64,000 bases of DNA from an uncultured Lactobacillus sp. Lineage in GTDB: Bacteria; Bacillota; Bacilli; Lactobacillales; Lactobacillaceae. The stretch's first letter is position 1. The number at the start of each line of letters is the position of its first letter. Positions 9,075-18,160 of the stretch are shown here, piece after piece. Position numbers and translations under genes: made by a program. The notes beneath the pieces were generated by a model. The model saw nothing but the letters and a program-made list of their open reading frames with translations. It was not told where the DNA came from and made no database searches. Where the stretch lies: assembly GCF_945290125.1 (NCBI RefSeq), contig NZ_CALYQV010000001.1, forward strand, positions 49,901 through 113,900. Reading direction: 5' to 3'.

Positions 9075-12000
9075 AAATCGGCTGAGTAGTTAAAGATAAA
9101 GACTCTAAAACGCTTAAAATAAGTTCAGTAGTTTCGATGCTTGAGAAAACTGGTATGTTTTGATTCAGAGCTTCATCGCGTATCCTGGTTGCATCATCAC
9201 TAGCGGAATCAGATAAATTAGTAATATTTATTACCATATCAATCTTATGTTGGCGAATCTTGTCTAATAAGCTGCAAGAGCCATGACTAATTTTTGACAC
9301 TATTCCAGTTGTAATACCGGCTTCGGCCAATTCATTAGCCGTACCCTCGGTTGCAATTATTTTAAAGCCTAAACGGTAAAATCTCTGAGCCAATTCTGTT
9401 ACTTTTTTCTTATCTTCGTCGCGCACAGATATAAAAATTATTCCATAACTTGGTATTTTTACGCCACTAGCTTCATACCCTTTGTATAAAGCTTTTGCCA
9501 GTTCGGTATCTCTACCCATGACAGAACCAGAAGACTTCATTTTTGAGTCGAACGTATTTTCGCTTTGATAATTAATATAAGAAAAGACCGGCATTTTAAC
9601 AAATATAAAGCTATTTGAACGCCATAATCCACTTTTGTATCCTAATTCAGGCAAAGACTTTCCGATTAAAACTTCTGTCGCACATTTGGTAATATCCTTA
9701 CCAAGAGCCTTGGAAAGAAAAGCGATATTATGGCCAGCATAAGGCTTAATTTGCAATAAATATACTTTCTTATCAACAATTAAGAAATGTAAGGTAAAAA
9801 TACCACGCATATTTATACGTTTAACTAATGCAATAGCAAATTCAGTTAATAATTTCTTGGCCGTTTTAGATAAGTTTTGTGGTTTAAAAACAGCTATTGA
9901 ATCTGACGCATGTGAACCTGTTTGTTCCAAGTGCTCAATAATACCTGGAAGAGTTACATTTTTACCATCTGAAATGGCAGTTATCTCATATTTATTTCCT
10001 TCAATAAAATGAGACAAGCTTACCTTAGAAAGCTGATTTTCTTCTAAATATTTTTTTAAGGCAGGTAAATCATAAACCACAGCCGACTTTTGCTTTACCC
10101 CTAAATTATTAAAGCCACCAATTAAAATTGGAAATCCGTGTTCTTTAATGAACTTTTGGGCTGCACTTTTATTAACAGTCGTTAGTAGTTTGTTTTGACT
10201 TAAATTTTTTACTGGTTTAGTTAATGCCTGCTCTATACGATCTTTAGGATTAACATCCTTGTTACCTAAAATATTCAGACCGTTTTCGATTAATTTCTTA
10301 CATAGAGCATTCATCTCTTTGCCAGAAAATTGGATTAAAACATCTTTGATTTTTTCTTTCTTAGTAATTTGCAGAATACTTTCAACTGTAATTGGTTCAA
10401 AATAAACTTTATCTACTCTCTTGTAGCTGATAGCAACTGACTCATCATTATTTGAAAGTAAAATAATGTCATAATTATTATTATGTAAAGTATCAATTGC
10501 ATGACTTAGCATATAGTCGAATTCACTTGTAACTGAAACTTGTGATGGCAGCATTCCGATTATTAAAACCTTTTTAGAGGTAGTCAAAGCTCGGCTTTCG
10601 TCTTGAACTCCAAACGAGCCATAATATGCTTTAACTAAGGGCTTAATGGTTCCCGCAGTGCCATCAATTTGCTGGTAGGCGGGGTTTAAATGTATTTTTG
10701 CAAGTCTTTTTTCAATTGCACCCACACTTATGTTAGATAAGTTAGCAATTAAAAGATTACGGAAGCCTCTCTTTTTAGCTTCAATTAGTAATTCATCTGA
10801 TAAGTGTTCGTTTACTAATTTATAACCAATTTCCACTATATGATACAGCTTTTGGAAATATACCGGATGAATATGAACAATTTCTTGTAATTCCTGATAA
10901 CTAAAGCCTTTTGCAATTGCAGCTAGTAGTTTAAGTAAATGTAACTCATCTGGTTGTTTTAGATCAGAAAGAATTTCTGATTTATCTTTAGCTTTTTCCG
11001 CTTGAAAAACGGTTAGTGACATTTTTATATTTACTGTTGAAGCCAGACCTTTTAAAAAAGCAGACTCAAAATTTGTACCTAAGCCAATAGCTTCTCCACT
11101 CGCCTGCATTCTGTTGTCTAATTTGTAATGATTACTACCAGATTGGGTTAATGACCAAAATGGCATCCGAATGGCTACTTTGTCCAAAGTTGGTTCGATT
11201 GCCGCATTAAGTCCTGATAACGGATCTTTAATTTCATCTAAACGATAACCAAGTGCAACCTTACAGACAATATAACCTAAACTATATAGTCCTACCCTTT
11301 TAGACCAAATAGCGCTACGCGTTAGTCTTGGCTTTATCGATAAAACTTTGACTGCAAAATTTGTACCTTTATGCTTGACGGCGAAATGTATATTTAAAAT
11401 TCCTACTATTTGCAGACTAGCCGCTATTTTTTGGGCAATTGCTCGAATCCTCTGTACTTGGTCATTGTTAAGGGTCAGGGCGGGCATCACAGCCGCTGAA
11501 TCACCGGCATTTATAGCTACAGACTCAATAGTATCTGCTAGATTAGTAAAAAGCGTATTTCCTGAGCTATCACGAATAATATTAGCAATTACTTCGTCCC
11601 AAGAAGATAAGTCTTCTGCTAAGTGATAATTACCAAACGAAAAATTTTCCAGTCGTTTTTCTTTTTGTAAGTACTCGTTCAGATCAGTAATATTATTAAA
11701 AATAATTTTTTGGTTAAGTGCTGAATCTTTTTGCTTAATAAGCATCACAGGAAAGTGAACGTGCTCTTCCAATTGCATTTGCAAGTTAATTGCATCGAAA
11801 TCAGTTAGATTCCAATATTTGCTTGCCTCAATCAGGTTTTCTGTCAGAAAAGCGTTCATTTTTTGATGATTGTCCATTGCCAATGTGCGTTTATTCAAAG
11901 TTAACAAGCGCACTCCCATTTGTCGCAAAATACCATCTTGAACAAGTTCCCGAGTAACTTTTAAGCCAGTTGTAGAACCATAAGCAGATATAATGGCATC

Positions 12001-12249
12001 CGGTTCTTCCATTCGAATTATTCTTTTGAGAAATTCCAGGGTCATTGGTTCAAGATATACGGTTAAGCCAGGCTTTTTATCAGTAGAAATAGTTGCAGGG
12101 TTAGGATTGACTAAAACTACCTGAATATCCTCTTCAAAAAGTGCTTTAATAGCGTCTTCAACTAATAAATCAGTTTCAGATACCTTACCGACTAAAGTTG
12201 GTCCTGATCCGATGATTAATACTTTATCTAAATCATTATCTAAAGGCAT
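9073..12249 (-). CDS. carB: Carbamoyl-phosphate synthase large-subunit-like protein, catalytic residues lost in both ATP-grasp halves
   Basis: Full-length (1058 residues) with complete CarB architecture: carboxyphosphate half 1-400, oligomerisation domain 400-550, carbamoyl-phosphate half 550-930, MGS-like allosteric domain 930-1058. Conserved framework motifs remain (VNPNPATISTD, DELLIEAKKRGF, ATEGTANEL). The residues that normally bind ATP and Mg do not. In half one the usual EMNPR is SIKPR (304-308), the Arg of VRPS is Ile171, the Gly-rich loop is gone, His of HTGDS is Asn247 and Gln of NVQF is His288. In half two EVNPR is QIKPY (833-837), the Arg is Gly711, Gln is His821 and the NNNPETVSTD loop is rewritten. 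No stop or frameshift is seen. It follows carA by two bases. Probably a pseudoenzyme kept for another role, or a decaying gene. Confidence 0.9.
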   Translation of the reverse strand: MPLDNDLDKVLIIGSGPTLVGKVSETDLLVEDAIKALFEEDIQVVLVNPNPATISTDKKPGLTVYLEPMTLEFLKRIIRMEEPDAIISAYGSTTGLKVTRELVQDGILRQMGVRLLTLNKRTLAMDNHQKMNAFLTENLIEASKYWNLTDFDAINLQMQLEEHVHFPVMLIKQKDSALNQKIIFNNITDLNEYLQKEKRLENFSFGNYHLAEDLSSWDEVIANIIRDSSGNTLFTNLADTIESVAINAGDSAAVMPALTLNNDQVQRIRAIAQKIAASLQIVGILNIHFAVKHKGTNFAVKVLSIKPRLTRSAIWSKRVGLYSLGYIVCKVALGYRLDEIKDPLSGLNAAIEPTLDKVAIRMPFWSLTQSGSNHYKLDNRMQASGEAIGLGTNFESAFLKGLASTVNIKMSLTVFQAEKAKDKSEILSDLKQPDELHLLKLLAAIAKGFSYQELQEIVHIHPVYFQKLYHIVEIGYKLVNEHLSDELLIEAKKRGFRNLLIANLSNISVGAIEKRLAKIHLNPAYQQIDGTAGTIKPLVKAYYGSFGVQDESRALTTSKKVLIIGMLPSQVSVTSEFDYMLSHAIDTLHNNNYDIILLSNNDESVAISYKRVDKVYFEPITVESILQITKKEKIKDVLIQFSGKEMNALCKKLIENGLNILGNKDVNPKDRIEQALTKPVKNLSQNKLLTTVNKSAAQKFIKEHGFPILIGGFNNLGVKQKSAVVYDLPALKKYLEENQLSKVSLSHFIEGNKYEITAISDGKNVTLPGIIEHLEQTGSHASDSIAVFKPQNLSKTAKKLLTEFAIALVKRINMRGIFTLHFLIVDKKVYLLQIKPYAGHNIAFLSKALGKDITKCATEVLIGKSLPELGYKSGLWRSNSFIFVKMPVFSYINYQSENTFDSKMKSSGSVMGRDTELAKALYKGYEASGVKIPSYGIIFISVRDEDKKKVTELAQRFYRLGFKIIATEGTANELAEAGITTGIVSKISHGSCSLLDKIRQHKIDMVINITNLSDSASDDATRIRDEALNQNIPVFSSIETTELILSVLESLSLTTQPI

Positions 12250-12251
12250 AT

Positions 12252-13307
12252 TTACACCATCATCTTTACAAAGTTATCAAAAATAGGAAGAGCATCAAGA
12301 CTTCCTGGAGCTCCTTCAGCATTGAAAGCCGTACCAATTACCTTGTTAGTTTTATTACTATAACCGGCAAGTAATTCACTGTGAAGATCGTAAAATTCTC
12401 TTTCCATTTCGAATTGAACGCTATTTGGTAGAATCAGTTGATCAATATTCATAGCCACTTGCCAAATCTTGTTTGTGTTCTGATCAATAACAGGATAATT
12501 AATGCCACTATATGGTTGTGGTAAGTCGACAAGTTCGAAATTCAAAAAATCGCTTAATGTTAAAAAACCTAAGCCAATTCCCCAAATTGGAATTTGATCA
12601 TAAAATGCTGAAAAAATTGGTTCAAGGTCCGGCATTAATTCATTGGGCTTGCCTGGTCCTCCTGAGATGATAATTCCTTGGGGCCGCAGATTTTCAATAT
12701 CTGGCACAGCAACATTATATGGTAAAACAGTAGCATTAACCTTTCTCAAAGATAATTCTCTAAGCATGGAATGCTTTAAACCAAGATCAATTATAGCTAC
12801 GGTTTTACCTACATTAGGTACCGCATATGCATTCTTAGTGGAAACAGCCGCTGATTTATTTTTGGGTAAAACCAAAGCTTTAATTTGGTCAAAAGCGTGT
12901 TCATCATTTGTGTCCATAATCGAAGCTTTGATTGTCTTCTCCTTATTCAAAAGATGAACTAATGCTCTGATATCGACATTAAAAATTGCTGGTATATTTT
13001 TTTCTTTTAAAAAAGAAGCTAAATCCTGGAAGTTGCCACTTTCGGAAATATTTTGCGCAACATCATTGGCAATTATTCCCTTTACCGTTGGATTAATACT
13101 CTCATAGTCAATTGCATTAATGCCATTGCCACCAATCATTGGTGCAGTAAACACCAGAATTTTGCCCGTATTGGTCGGATCAGTCAGTGCTTCTTGATAA
13201 CCAAAATTACCCGTTTGAATGGCTAACTCACCAGTGGAAATTATTGAGGATCCTAATCCTTCTCCTGGAAATGATTGTCCATTTTCCAGAATCAAATATC
13301 GTTTCAT
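12252..13307 (-). CDS. carA: Carbamoyl-phosphate synthase small-subunit-like protein, glutaminase residues lost
   Basis: 351 residues, normal CarA length. The N-terminal CarA-specific domain is well conserved (TGELAIQTG, FGYQEALTDP, GNGIN, VDIRALV). The C-terminal class I glutamine amidotransferase fold is recognisable (IIDLGLKHSMLREL, GIIISGGPGKPN), but the nucleophile motif GICLGHQ reads GIGLGFL, so the catalytic Cys is Gly245, and the catalytic His of YHPEASPGP is Asn329 in FNAEGAPGS; only the Glu (331) remains. SQNHGY is also absent. It therefore cannot release ammonia from glutamine by the known mechanism. It lies in the order fhs-lspA-rluD-carA-carB with no other pyrimidine or arginine gene nearby. 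Losing activity in both partner subunits suggests co-evolution. Confidence 0.92.
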   Translation of the reverse strand: MKRYLILENGQSFPGEGLGSSIISTGELAIQTGNFGYQEALTDPTNTGKILVFTAPMIGGNGINAIDYESINPTVKGIIANDVAQNISESGNFQDLASFLKEKNIPAIFNVDIRALVHLLNKEKTIKASIMDTNDEHAFDQIKALVLPKNKSAAVSTKNAYAVPNVGKTVAIIDLGLKHSMLRELSLRKVNATVLPYNVAVPDIENLRPQGIIISGGPGKPNELMPDLEPIFSAFYDQIPIWGIGLGFLTLSDFLNFELVDLPQPYSGINYPVIDQNTNKIWQVAMNIDQLILPNSVQFEMEREFYDLHSELLAGYSNKTNKVIGTAFNAEGAPGSLDALPIFDNFVKMMV

Positions 13308-14219
13308 TTAATCACTTTTTTCTCTCAATTCAGTCAGTCTTTGCAAAAAAATCCTTGGAGGTTGTACTTCAAATTCGAGCCATTTACCAGTAGTTGGCTG
13401 TCTGAATCCTAATACTTGAGCATGCAAAAATTGACCATTTTCCTTTAAGGTATGATGCGGTCCGTATAATGGGTCTCCTGCAACAGGATGCCCAATATAA
13501 GCAAGGTGTACCCTGATTTGATGAGTCCGACCCGTTTCAAGACGACATCTGAGTAAACTGTAATTTTGAAATTGTTCAAGAACAGTAAAATGTGTAATAG
13601 CTTCTTTGCCATTTGCTATTACAGCCATTTTTTTACGATTATAATGATCGCGTCCAATTGGAGCTTCTATTGTTCCTTGTTTTTCAGAAAAATTGCCGTG
13701 TACTATTGCTAAATATAGTCTTTTATTAGTTTTTGTGGCCAATTGTTTTTCCAAACTTTCACGTGCAAAAGCATTTTTGGCCACCATTAATAAGCCAGAT
13801 GTATCCTTGTCAATGCGATGGACAATTCCTGGACGAAATCCTTCAGGACTTTTAGCCAGGTTTTTCGTATGAAATAATAATGCATTAACGAGCGTGTGAT
13901 CTGGATGTCCAGCAGCTGGATGTACAACCATACCTTGAGGCTTGTTAACTACTATAACGTCTTGATCTTCATAAACAATGTCTAATGGAATGTCTTCCGG
14001 GATTAATGCCAATGGCTTTAATTTAGGTACAAAAACCGTAATTATGTCATTTTTTTGTACTTTATAGGACGACTTAACTATTTTTTTGTTAACCAAGATA
14101 TTTTGATCCTGGAGCAATTCCTGAATCCGTGAACGTGATAAAGAAGGAATTGCGTTTGCAAGCACTTTGTCTATTCTGCCCTTTTCATTTTGGATAACAA
14201 ACTGATATTTATTCGGCAT
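13308..14219 (-). CDS. rluD: 23S rRNA pseudouridine synthase, RluD family
   Basis: Converts specific uridines in 23S rRNA to pseudouridine. An N-terminal S4-like RNA-binding domain (residues 12-60; RIDKVLANAIP, SRSRIQELL) precedes the RluA/RluD catalytic domain with HRIDKDTSGLLMVAK near residue 133, where the Asp is the nucleophile, and GRTHQIRVHL near residue 225. Length of about 303 residues is usual. ATG 14219 was preferred: it overlaps the end of lspA and gives the normal N-terminus, so translation is probably coupled; an in-frame TTG lies at 14240. lspA followed by an RluD gene is a common arrangement in Firmicutes. Confidence 0.95.
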   Translation of the reverse strand: MPNKYQFVIQNEKGRIDKVLANAIPSLSRSRIQELLQDQNILVNKKIVKSSYKVQKNDIITVFVPKLKPLALIPEDIPLDIVYEDQDVIVVNKPQGMVVHPAAGHPDHTLVNALLFHTKNLAKSPEGFRPGIVHRIDKDTSGLLMVAKNAFARESLEKQLATKTNKRLYLAIVHGNFSEKQGTIEAPIGRDHYNRKKMAVIANGKEAITHFTVLEQFQNYSLLRCRLETGRTHQIRVHLAYIGHPVAGDPLYGPHHTLKENGQFLHAQVLGFRQPTTGKWLEFEVQPPRIFLQRLTELREKSD

Positions 14220-14676
14220 CGTTTTTTTCGCTTTCGTCAAAAAAGAGCAGATAAATAAATACCAATATTATTCCTATTGTAATTGCAGAGTCAGCTATAT
14301 TAAAAATATTGAAGTGAATAAAGTCAACTTGAATCATATCAATAACATACTTTAAGTGAATACGGTCAATTAAATTGCCAATAATTCCGCCTAAAACCAG
14401 TGCCACTCCAGAATCAAAAAGCTTACTATGAAAATTGTTTCGTAACAGGTAATATAAACAAATTACGATAGCAATAATACTAATCAGGTAAAAAAGTACC
14501 ATTTGACCGGGCAAAATATTCCAAGCAGCTCCATCATTTTGGACATAAGTAAATGAAAAAACATGGGGTACAATCTGCTGAGTTTCTCCCAGCTTGTAAT
14601 TACCTGCAATAAAAGATTTCAACCCTTGATCAAGAAGTACAATAAATAATGAAATAATTAAATATAAGAATTGCAT
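14209..14676 (-). CDS. lspA: Lipoprotein signal peptidase (signal peptidase II)
   Basis: Integral membrane aspartyl protease that removes signal peptides from lipidated prolipoproteins. 155 residues with four predicted membrane helices (about 4-22, 58-78, 85-105 and 125-147). The catalytic aspartates are in GGIIGNLIDRI (near residue 110) and FNIADSAI (near residue 133). The start ATG is followed by MQFLYLII, a typical first helix. It overlaps rluD by 11 bases and follows fhs by 10 bases, so the five genes probably form one transcript. Confidence 0.96.
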   Translation of the reverse strand: MQFLYLIISLFIVLLDQGLKSFIAGNYKLGETQQIVPHVFSFTYVQNDGAAWNILPGQMVLFYLISIIAIVICLYYLLRNNFHSKLFDSGVALVLGGIIGNLIDRIHLKYVIDMIQVDFIHFNIFNIADSAITIGIILVFIYLLFFDESEKNDAE

Positions 14677-14685
14677 CGATACTTT

Positions 14686-16362
14686 TTAAAATAAGCCACT
14701 AATTTTACCATTATTGTCGACGTCAATATCTAATGCAGCTGGATGTTTAGGTAATCCTGGCATATCTAAAACATGTCCGGTTGTGATAACAATAAACCCG
14801 GCTCCATTTTTCAAACTAGCGCCCTTTACGTGCAAAGTAAAATCAGTTGGTGCTCCTAATAGTTTTTGATTATCAGTAAATGAATACTGTGTCTTGGCAA
14901 TAATGACTGGTAGCCTATCCTTCCCCATTTTCTCAAGTTCATGAATATCATTTTCAGCTTTTTCAGTATATTCGACTTTAGCTGCATGATAAATTTTTTG
15001 TGCTATTTTAGCAATTTTAGTTTTTACGTCATCATCTTTTTGATAAGTAGGTACTAGCTTGCCTTCACCTGAATTTGCTAAATCAAGGACAGCTTTAGCA
15101 GCTTCTATTCCGCCCTTTGAGCCCTGCTCATGATAGTCAACAACAACAGAATCAATTCCTTCTTCTTTAATCAATTGCTGTAAAAGTAAGAGTTCATTTT
15201 CACTGTCAGTTGCAAAATGATTAATTAAAACGATCACAGGAATGCCGTAGTTACGCATATTATTCATATGTCTCTTAAGATTTGCAAAACCGCTACGTAA
15301 AGCAGACAGATTTTCTTTACTTAAGTTTTCAGTGGTACCTTCTGCTTGATATTTTAAGGCACGTACAGTTGCCACGACCACGCTAGCATCAGGCTTTTTA
15401 TCCAAATGTTCAGATACAAAGTCCATGAATTTTTGACCACCTAAGTCGCTGCCGAATCCTGCTTCAGTTAAAACATAATCACTTAAATGCAATGCTAAAT
15501 TAGTTGCCATAACGGTATTGGCGCCATGGGCAATATTGGCAAAAGGTCCACCGTGTACAAGAGCTGGTGTATGTTCAATTGTTTGAACTAGATTTGGCTT
15601 TAAAGCATTTGAAAGCAAAGCTGCAATTGCACCCTCAAATCCCAAATCTTTAACGTAAATAGGCTTATCATCTTTAGTGTAGCCCACGAGCATTAAACCA
15701 ATTCTCTTTTTTAAATCGTTAATGTCGGTAGCCAAACACAAAATTGCCATTAGTTCATTGGCAACCGTAATTGCAAAACTGGACTTGTGTTCAACCCCGT
15801 TGAATTTTGAACCTTGTCCTACAGTGATATTTCTTAAACTACGATCGTTTACGTCAATTCCCCGTTTCAATAGAATTCTGTCAGGATTTAGCCCAAGTTC
15901 ATTTCCCTGATAAATGTAGTTGTCTACTAAGGCTGCCAAAGTGTCAATAGCAGCTGTCAAGGCATGCATATCTCCCGTAAAATGAAGATTAATGTCTTCC
16001 ATTGGAATAACCTGAGCCTGACCTCCACCAGTAGCTCCGCCTTTTAAGCCAAAAACTGGGCCCATTGAAGGTTCGCGTAAAGCAATCATCGTTTTCTGGT
16101 GTAACTGATTGTTAATGGCATCTCCCAGACCAATAGTCATTGTTGATTTACCTTCTCCAGCTGGAGTAGGAGAAATTGAAGTAACCAAAATCAATTTACC
16201 AAGGTGTTTGTTCGCCAATGTCTTTTTGATTGCCTGCCAATTGATCTTGGCTTTATCATTGCCATATGGCTCAATATCTGAGCTGCTTAAACCAATTTTA
16301 GCAGCAATTTCGTTAATGGGTAATGCGTGTGCTTCTTGTGCAATTTGAATATCTGATTTCAT
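14686..16362 (-). CDS. fhs: Formate--tetrahydrofolate ligase
   Basis: Makes 10-formyl-tetrahydrofolate from formate, THF and ATP for purine and formyl-Met-tRNA synthesis. 558 residues, the family's usual length. The P-loop TPAGEGKST is near residue 66; [18 protein letters not shown], the folate/nucleotide region, follows near residue 97, and [10 protein letters not shown] near residue 302 is another signature. It heads the fhs-lspA-rluD-carA-carB group; a 224-base AT-rich leader upstream, without an obvious riboswitch, separates it from the small membrane-protein gene. The start is ATG with GAAAGAGG upstream. Confidence 0.97.
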   Translation of the reverse strand: MKSDIQIAQEAHALPINEIAAKIGLSSSDIEPYGNDKAKINWQAIKKTLANKHLGKLILVTSISPTPAGEGKSTMTIGLGDAINNQLHQKTMIALREPSMGPVFGLKGGATGGGQAQVIPMEDINLHFTGDMHALTAAIDTLAALVDNYIYQGNELGLNPDRILLKRGIDVNDRSLRNITVGQGSKFNGVEHKSSFAITVANELMAILCLATDINDLKKRIGLMLVGYTKDDKPIYVKDLGFEGAIAALLSNALKPNLVQTIEHTPALVHGGPFANIAHGANTVMATNLALHLSDYVLTEAGFGSDLGGQKFMDFVSEHLDKKPDASVVVATVRALKYQAEGTTENLSKENLSALRSGFANLKRHMNNMRNYGIPVIVLINHFATDSENELLLLQQLIKEEGIDSVVVDYHEQGSKGGIEAAKAVLDLANSGEGKLVPTYQKDDDVKTKIAKIAQKIYHAAKVEYTEKAENDIHELEKMGKDRLPVIIAKTQYSFTDNQKLLGAPTDFTLHVKGASLKNGAGFIVITTGHVLDMPGLPKHPAALDIDVDNNGKISGLF

Positions 16363-16586
16363 TGCGCATGCCTCTTTCTGTATATAAAATTTAATAATAA
16401 TTTTTCATCTTAAATAATATCCTTTTCATATTAGAATTTAGGTCCCACCTTTTATTTAATCAATTGTCATTATAACAAACATTAAGCAATTTTTATGCAT
16501 AACCTGTTATAAATTATGAATAAAGCTAAATTTTCTTTTATAACTAAAAATTTAGACTTTGCCAAAATTATTCTATTTTGACTATT

Positions 16587-16919
16587 TTATTTTTCAAATC
16601 TTAACAAATAATAGTGACCAAATTCGTCCAATTTAATTTCATAAATTTTAAGAAAATGCCATTGCAGCAAAACTGTTGGCTCAGATGACATTTTGGTCTT
16701 AGGACGAAATGGGAGTTTTAATATGCTCGTATTCCAGTATGAATTAAAATAAGTATAGAGCAATAAAATAAGGAAAAATAAAGAACAAATAAGTGCTGGC
16801 CAATTAAAAGCTTTGGTGCTTTCATATAAAAATATCAGACTCAAGAAAAATACAATAAATATCCAGCAAAAATAAATTAATCCACTACGACCTAAAATAA
16901 TAAAATGCTTTTTTTTCAT
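16587..16919 (-). CDS. Small membrane protein of unknown function
   Basis: 110 residues from the ATG at 16919, chosen because AGGA lies 8 bases upstream; an earlier in-frame start would overlap the previous gene. Two adjacent hydrophobic helices at about residues 8-28 and 35-58 are followed by a polar 50-residue tail (KLPFRPKTKMSSEPTV) ending in LLRFEK, probably cytoplasmic. No family is recognised. It directly follows the phosphoesterase gene by 11 bases and is probably co-transcribed with it, and is followed by a gap before fhs. Confidence 0.75.
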   Translation of the reverse strand: MKKKHFIILGRSGLIYFCWIFIVFFLSLIFLYESTKAFNWPALICSLFFLILLLYTYFNSYWNTSILKLPFRPKTKMSSEPTVLLQWHFLKIYEIKLDEFGHYYLLRFEK

Positions 16920-16930
16920 AAAAATTCCTG

Positions 16931-18160
16931 TTAATACCAAATTTTTGCATTAAGGTTACTGTGATTAGAAGTATCGAACAAAGTTTTCATATAATCGCTA
17001 AATCGTGGCCTCTGACTAACTAAGATTTTAAATTCTTTAGAGGAGTACAAATTTTCTAGTTGCTTTTTTTCGATATGATTATGTCCCGTAAAATATTGAT
17101 AATTCATTTCAATAAACAGACGGTTTACCTTTTCTAAAAATTTAGATTGTTCATCGTTTAAGTGATCTTTTTTATTTGAATTACCAGTTAAATTTCTTAT
17201 TTGAATGTTCTTTAAGTAACTGTGAAAGTGAACCAGATTCGAATCTAGCCGTTCTTTTTTAGTTAAAAAAGGTTTCATATCAAATGTATGTCGCTGATAT
17301 TCAATGTGATCCGTTCTTACTTTGACTATTCCATATCCTTGGTCGTATGAACAAAAACTTGAAGTAACAATTTCTGTAGTGGGTGTTTTTGCCTGTGGCT
17401 CGACGATATTTTGAGCATGAATGTGGCCGGAAAAAGCAATTTTAACCTTATAATCCTGGCATAAACGACATAATGTTTGAGCATTATTTAAAACAAAGCC
17501 GCGATTTACAGCTGGATTATGAACATAAAGATTATGGTGCATAAACAAAAGGGGTTTAAGGTGCTTCATCCTAGCACTTTCTAACTGCTTTTCTATCCAG
17601 ACAATTTGTTCTTCGTTTATTTGCCCTTCAGTAGAGGGAGCACCACTAGCTTCATGTTCACTATAAATATTGGAATCAAGTAATAGTAATAGGTATTCTT
17701 TATTTAATTGTACGCTGTATGCCAATGAATTGGGATCAATACTTTGCGCACAATCATATGAACATTTAAAAATTTCTTGCCAATCAGTGGGACTAATTTG
17801 ATGGGCATAAAGCTGATTTGGACCTTGAAAAGCCCTGGCCCAGCCATCATATATGTCATGGTTTCCGGGTAAAACCAATAATTTAGTTTCATTTAAATTA
17901 CGAAAAATTTCTGCAAATTTTTGTGCCGAAATAAGCTCACCGTTAAAAGTAACATCCCCAGTAACAATGATAGCAGACGGCTTTTTTTTATTAGCCAAAT
18001 CAGTAAAAGCCCTTAAAGCTATTTCTTGATAAACCAGGTCTTTACCTTGACTGGTATTTTGAATACGTTGAAAAGCTTGACCATCATCATGCAAGCTATC
18101 TGCAATTAAATGCGTATCTGTAATCACCCAAAATTTGGTATTTGCTTTATTTGTAATCAT
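16931..18160 (-). CDS. Calcineurin-like metallophosphoesterase
   Basis: 409 residues with the complete set of metallophosphoesterase motifs: DTHL near residue 15, VTGDVTFNGE near 64, LPGNHDIYDGW near 96, MHHNLY near 206 and SGHIHAQN near 244. These coordinate two metals for phosphoester hydrolysis, often of cyclic nucleotides or nucleoside polyphosphates. The last 130 residues form a helical, charged C-terminal extension seen in a lactobacillar subfamily. No signal peptide, so it is cytoplasmic. It overlaps rlmL by 14 bases. The substrate is unknown. Confidence 0.9.
   Translation of the reverse strand: MITNKANTKFWVITDTHLIADSLHDDGQAFQRIQNTSQGKDLVYQEIALRAFTDLANKKKPSAIIVTGDVTFNGELISAQKFAEIFRNLNETKLLVLPGNHDIYDGWARAFQGPNQLYAHQISPTDWQEIFKCSYDCAQSIDPNSLAYSVQLNKEYLLLLLDSNIYSEHEASGAPSTEGQINEEQIVWIEKQLESARMKHLKPLLFMHHNLYVHNPAVNRGFVLNNAQTLCRLCQDYKVKIAFSGHIHAQNIVEPQAKTPTTEIVTSSFCSYDQGYGIVKVRTDHIEYQRHTFDMKPFLTKKERLDSNLVHFHSYLKNIQIRNLTGNSNKKDHLNDEQSKFLEKVNRLFIEMNYQYFTGHNHIEKKQLENLYSSKEFKILVSQRPRFSDYMKTLFDTSNHSNLNAKIWY

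Noticed and set aside
11348-11626. Plus-strand open frame inside carB
   Set aside because: Antisense shadow of the carB frame, without a ribosome binding site; the same holds for the other frames inside long genes.
13308-14240. Longer RluD start at TTG 14240
   Set aside because: The added residues have no family match, and ATG 14219 overlaps lspA in the usual way.
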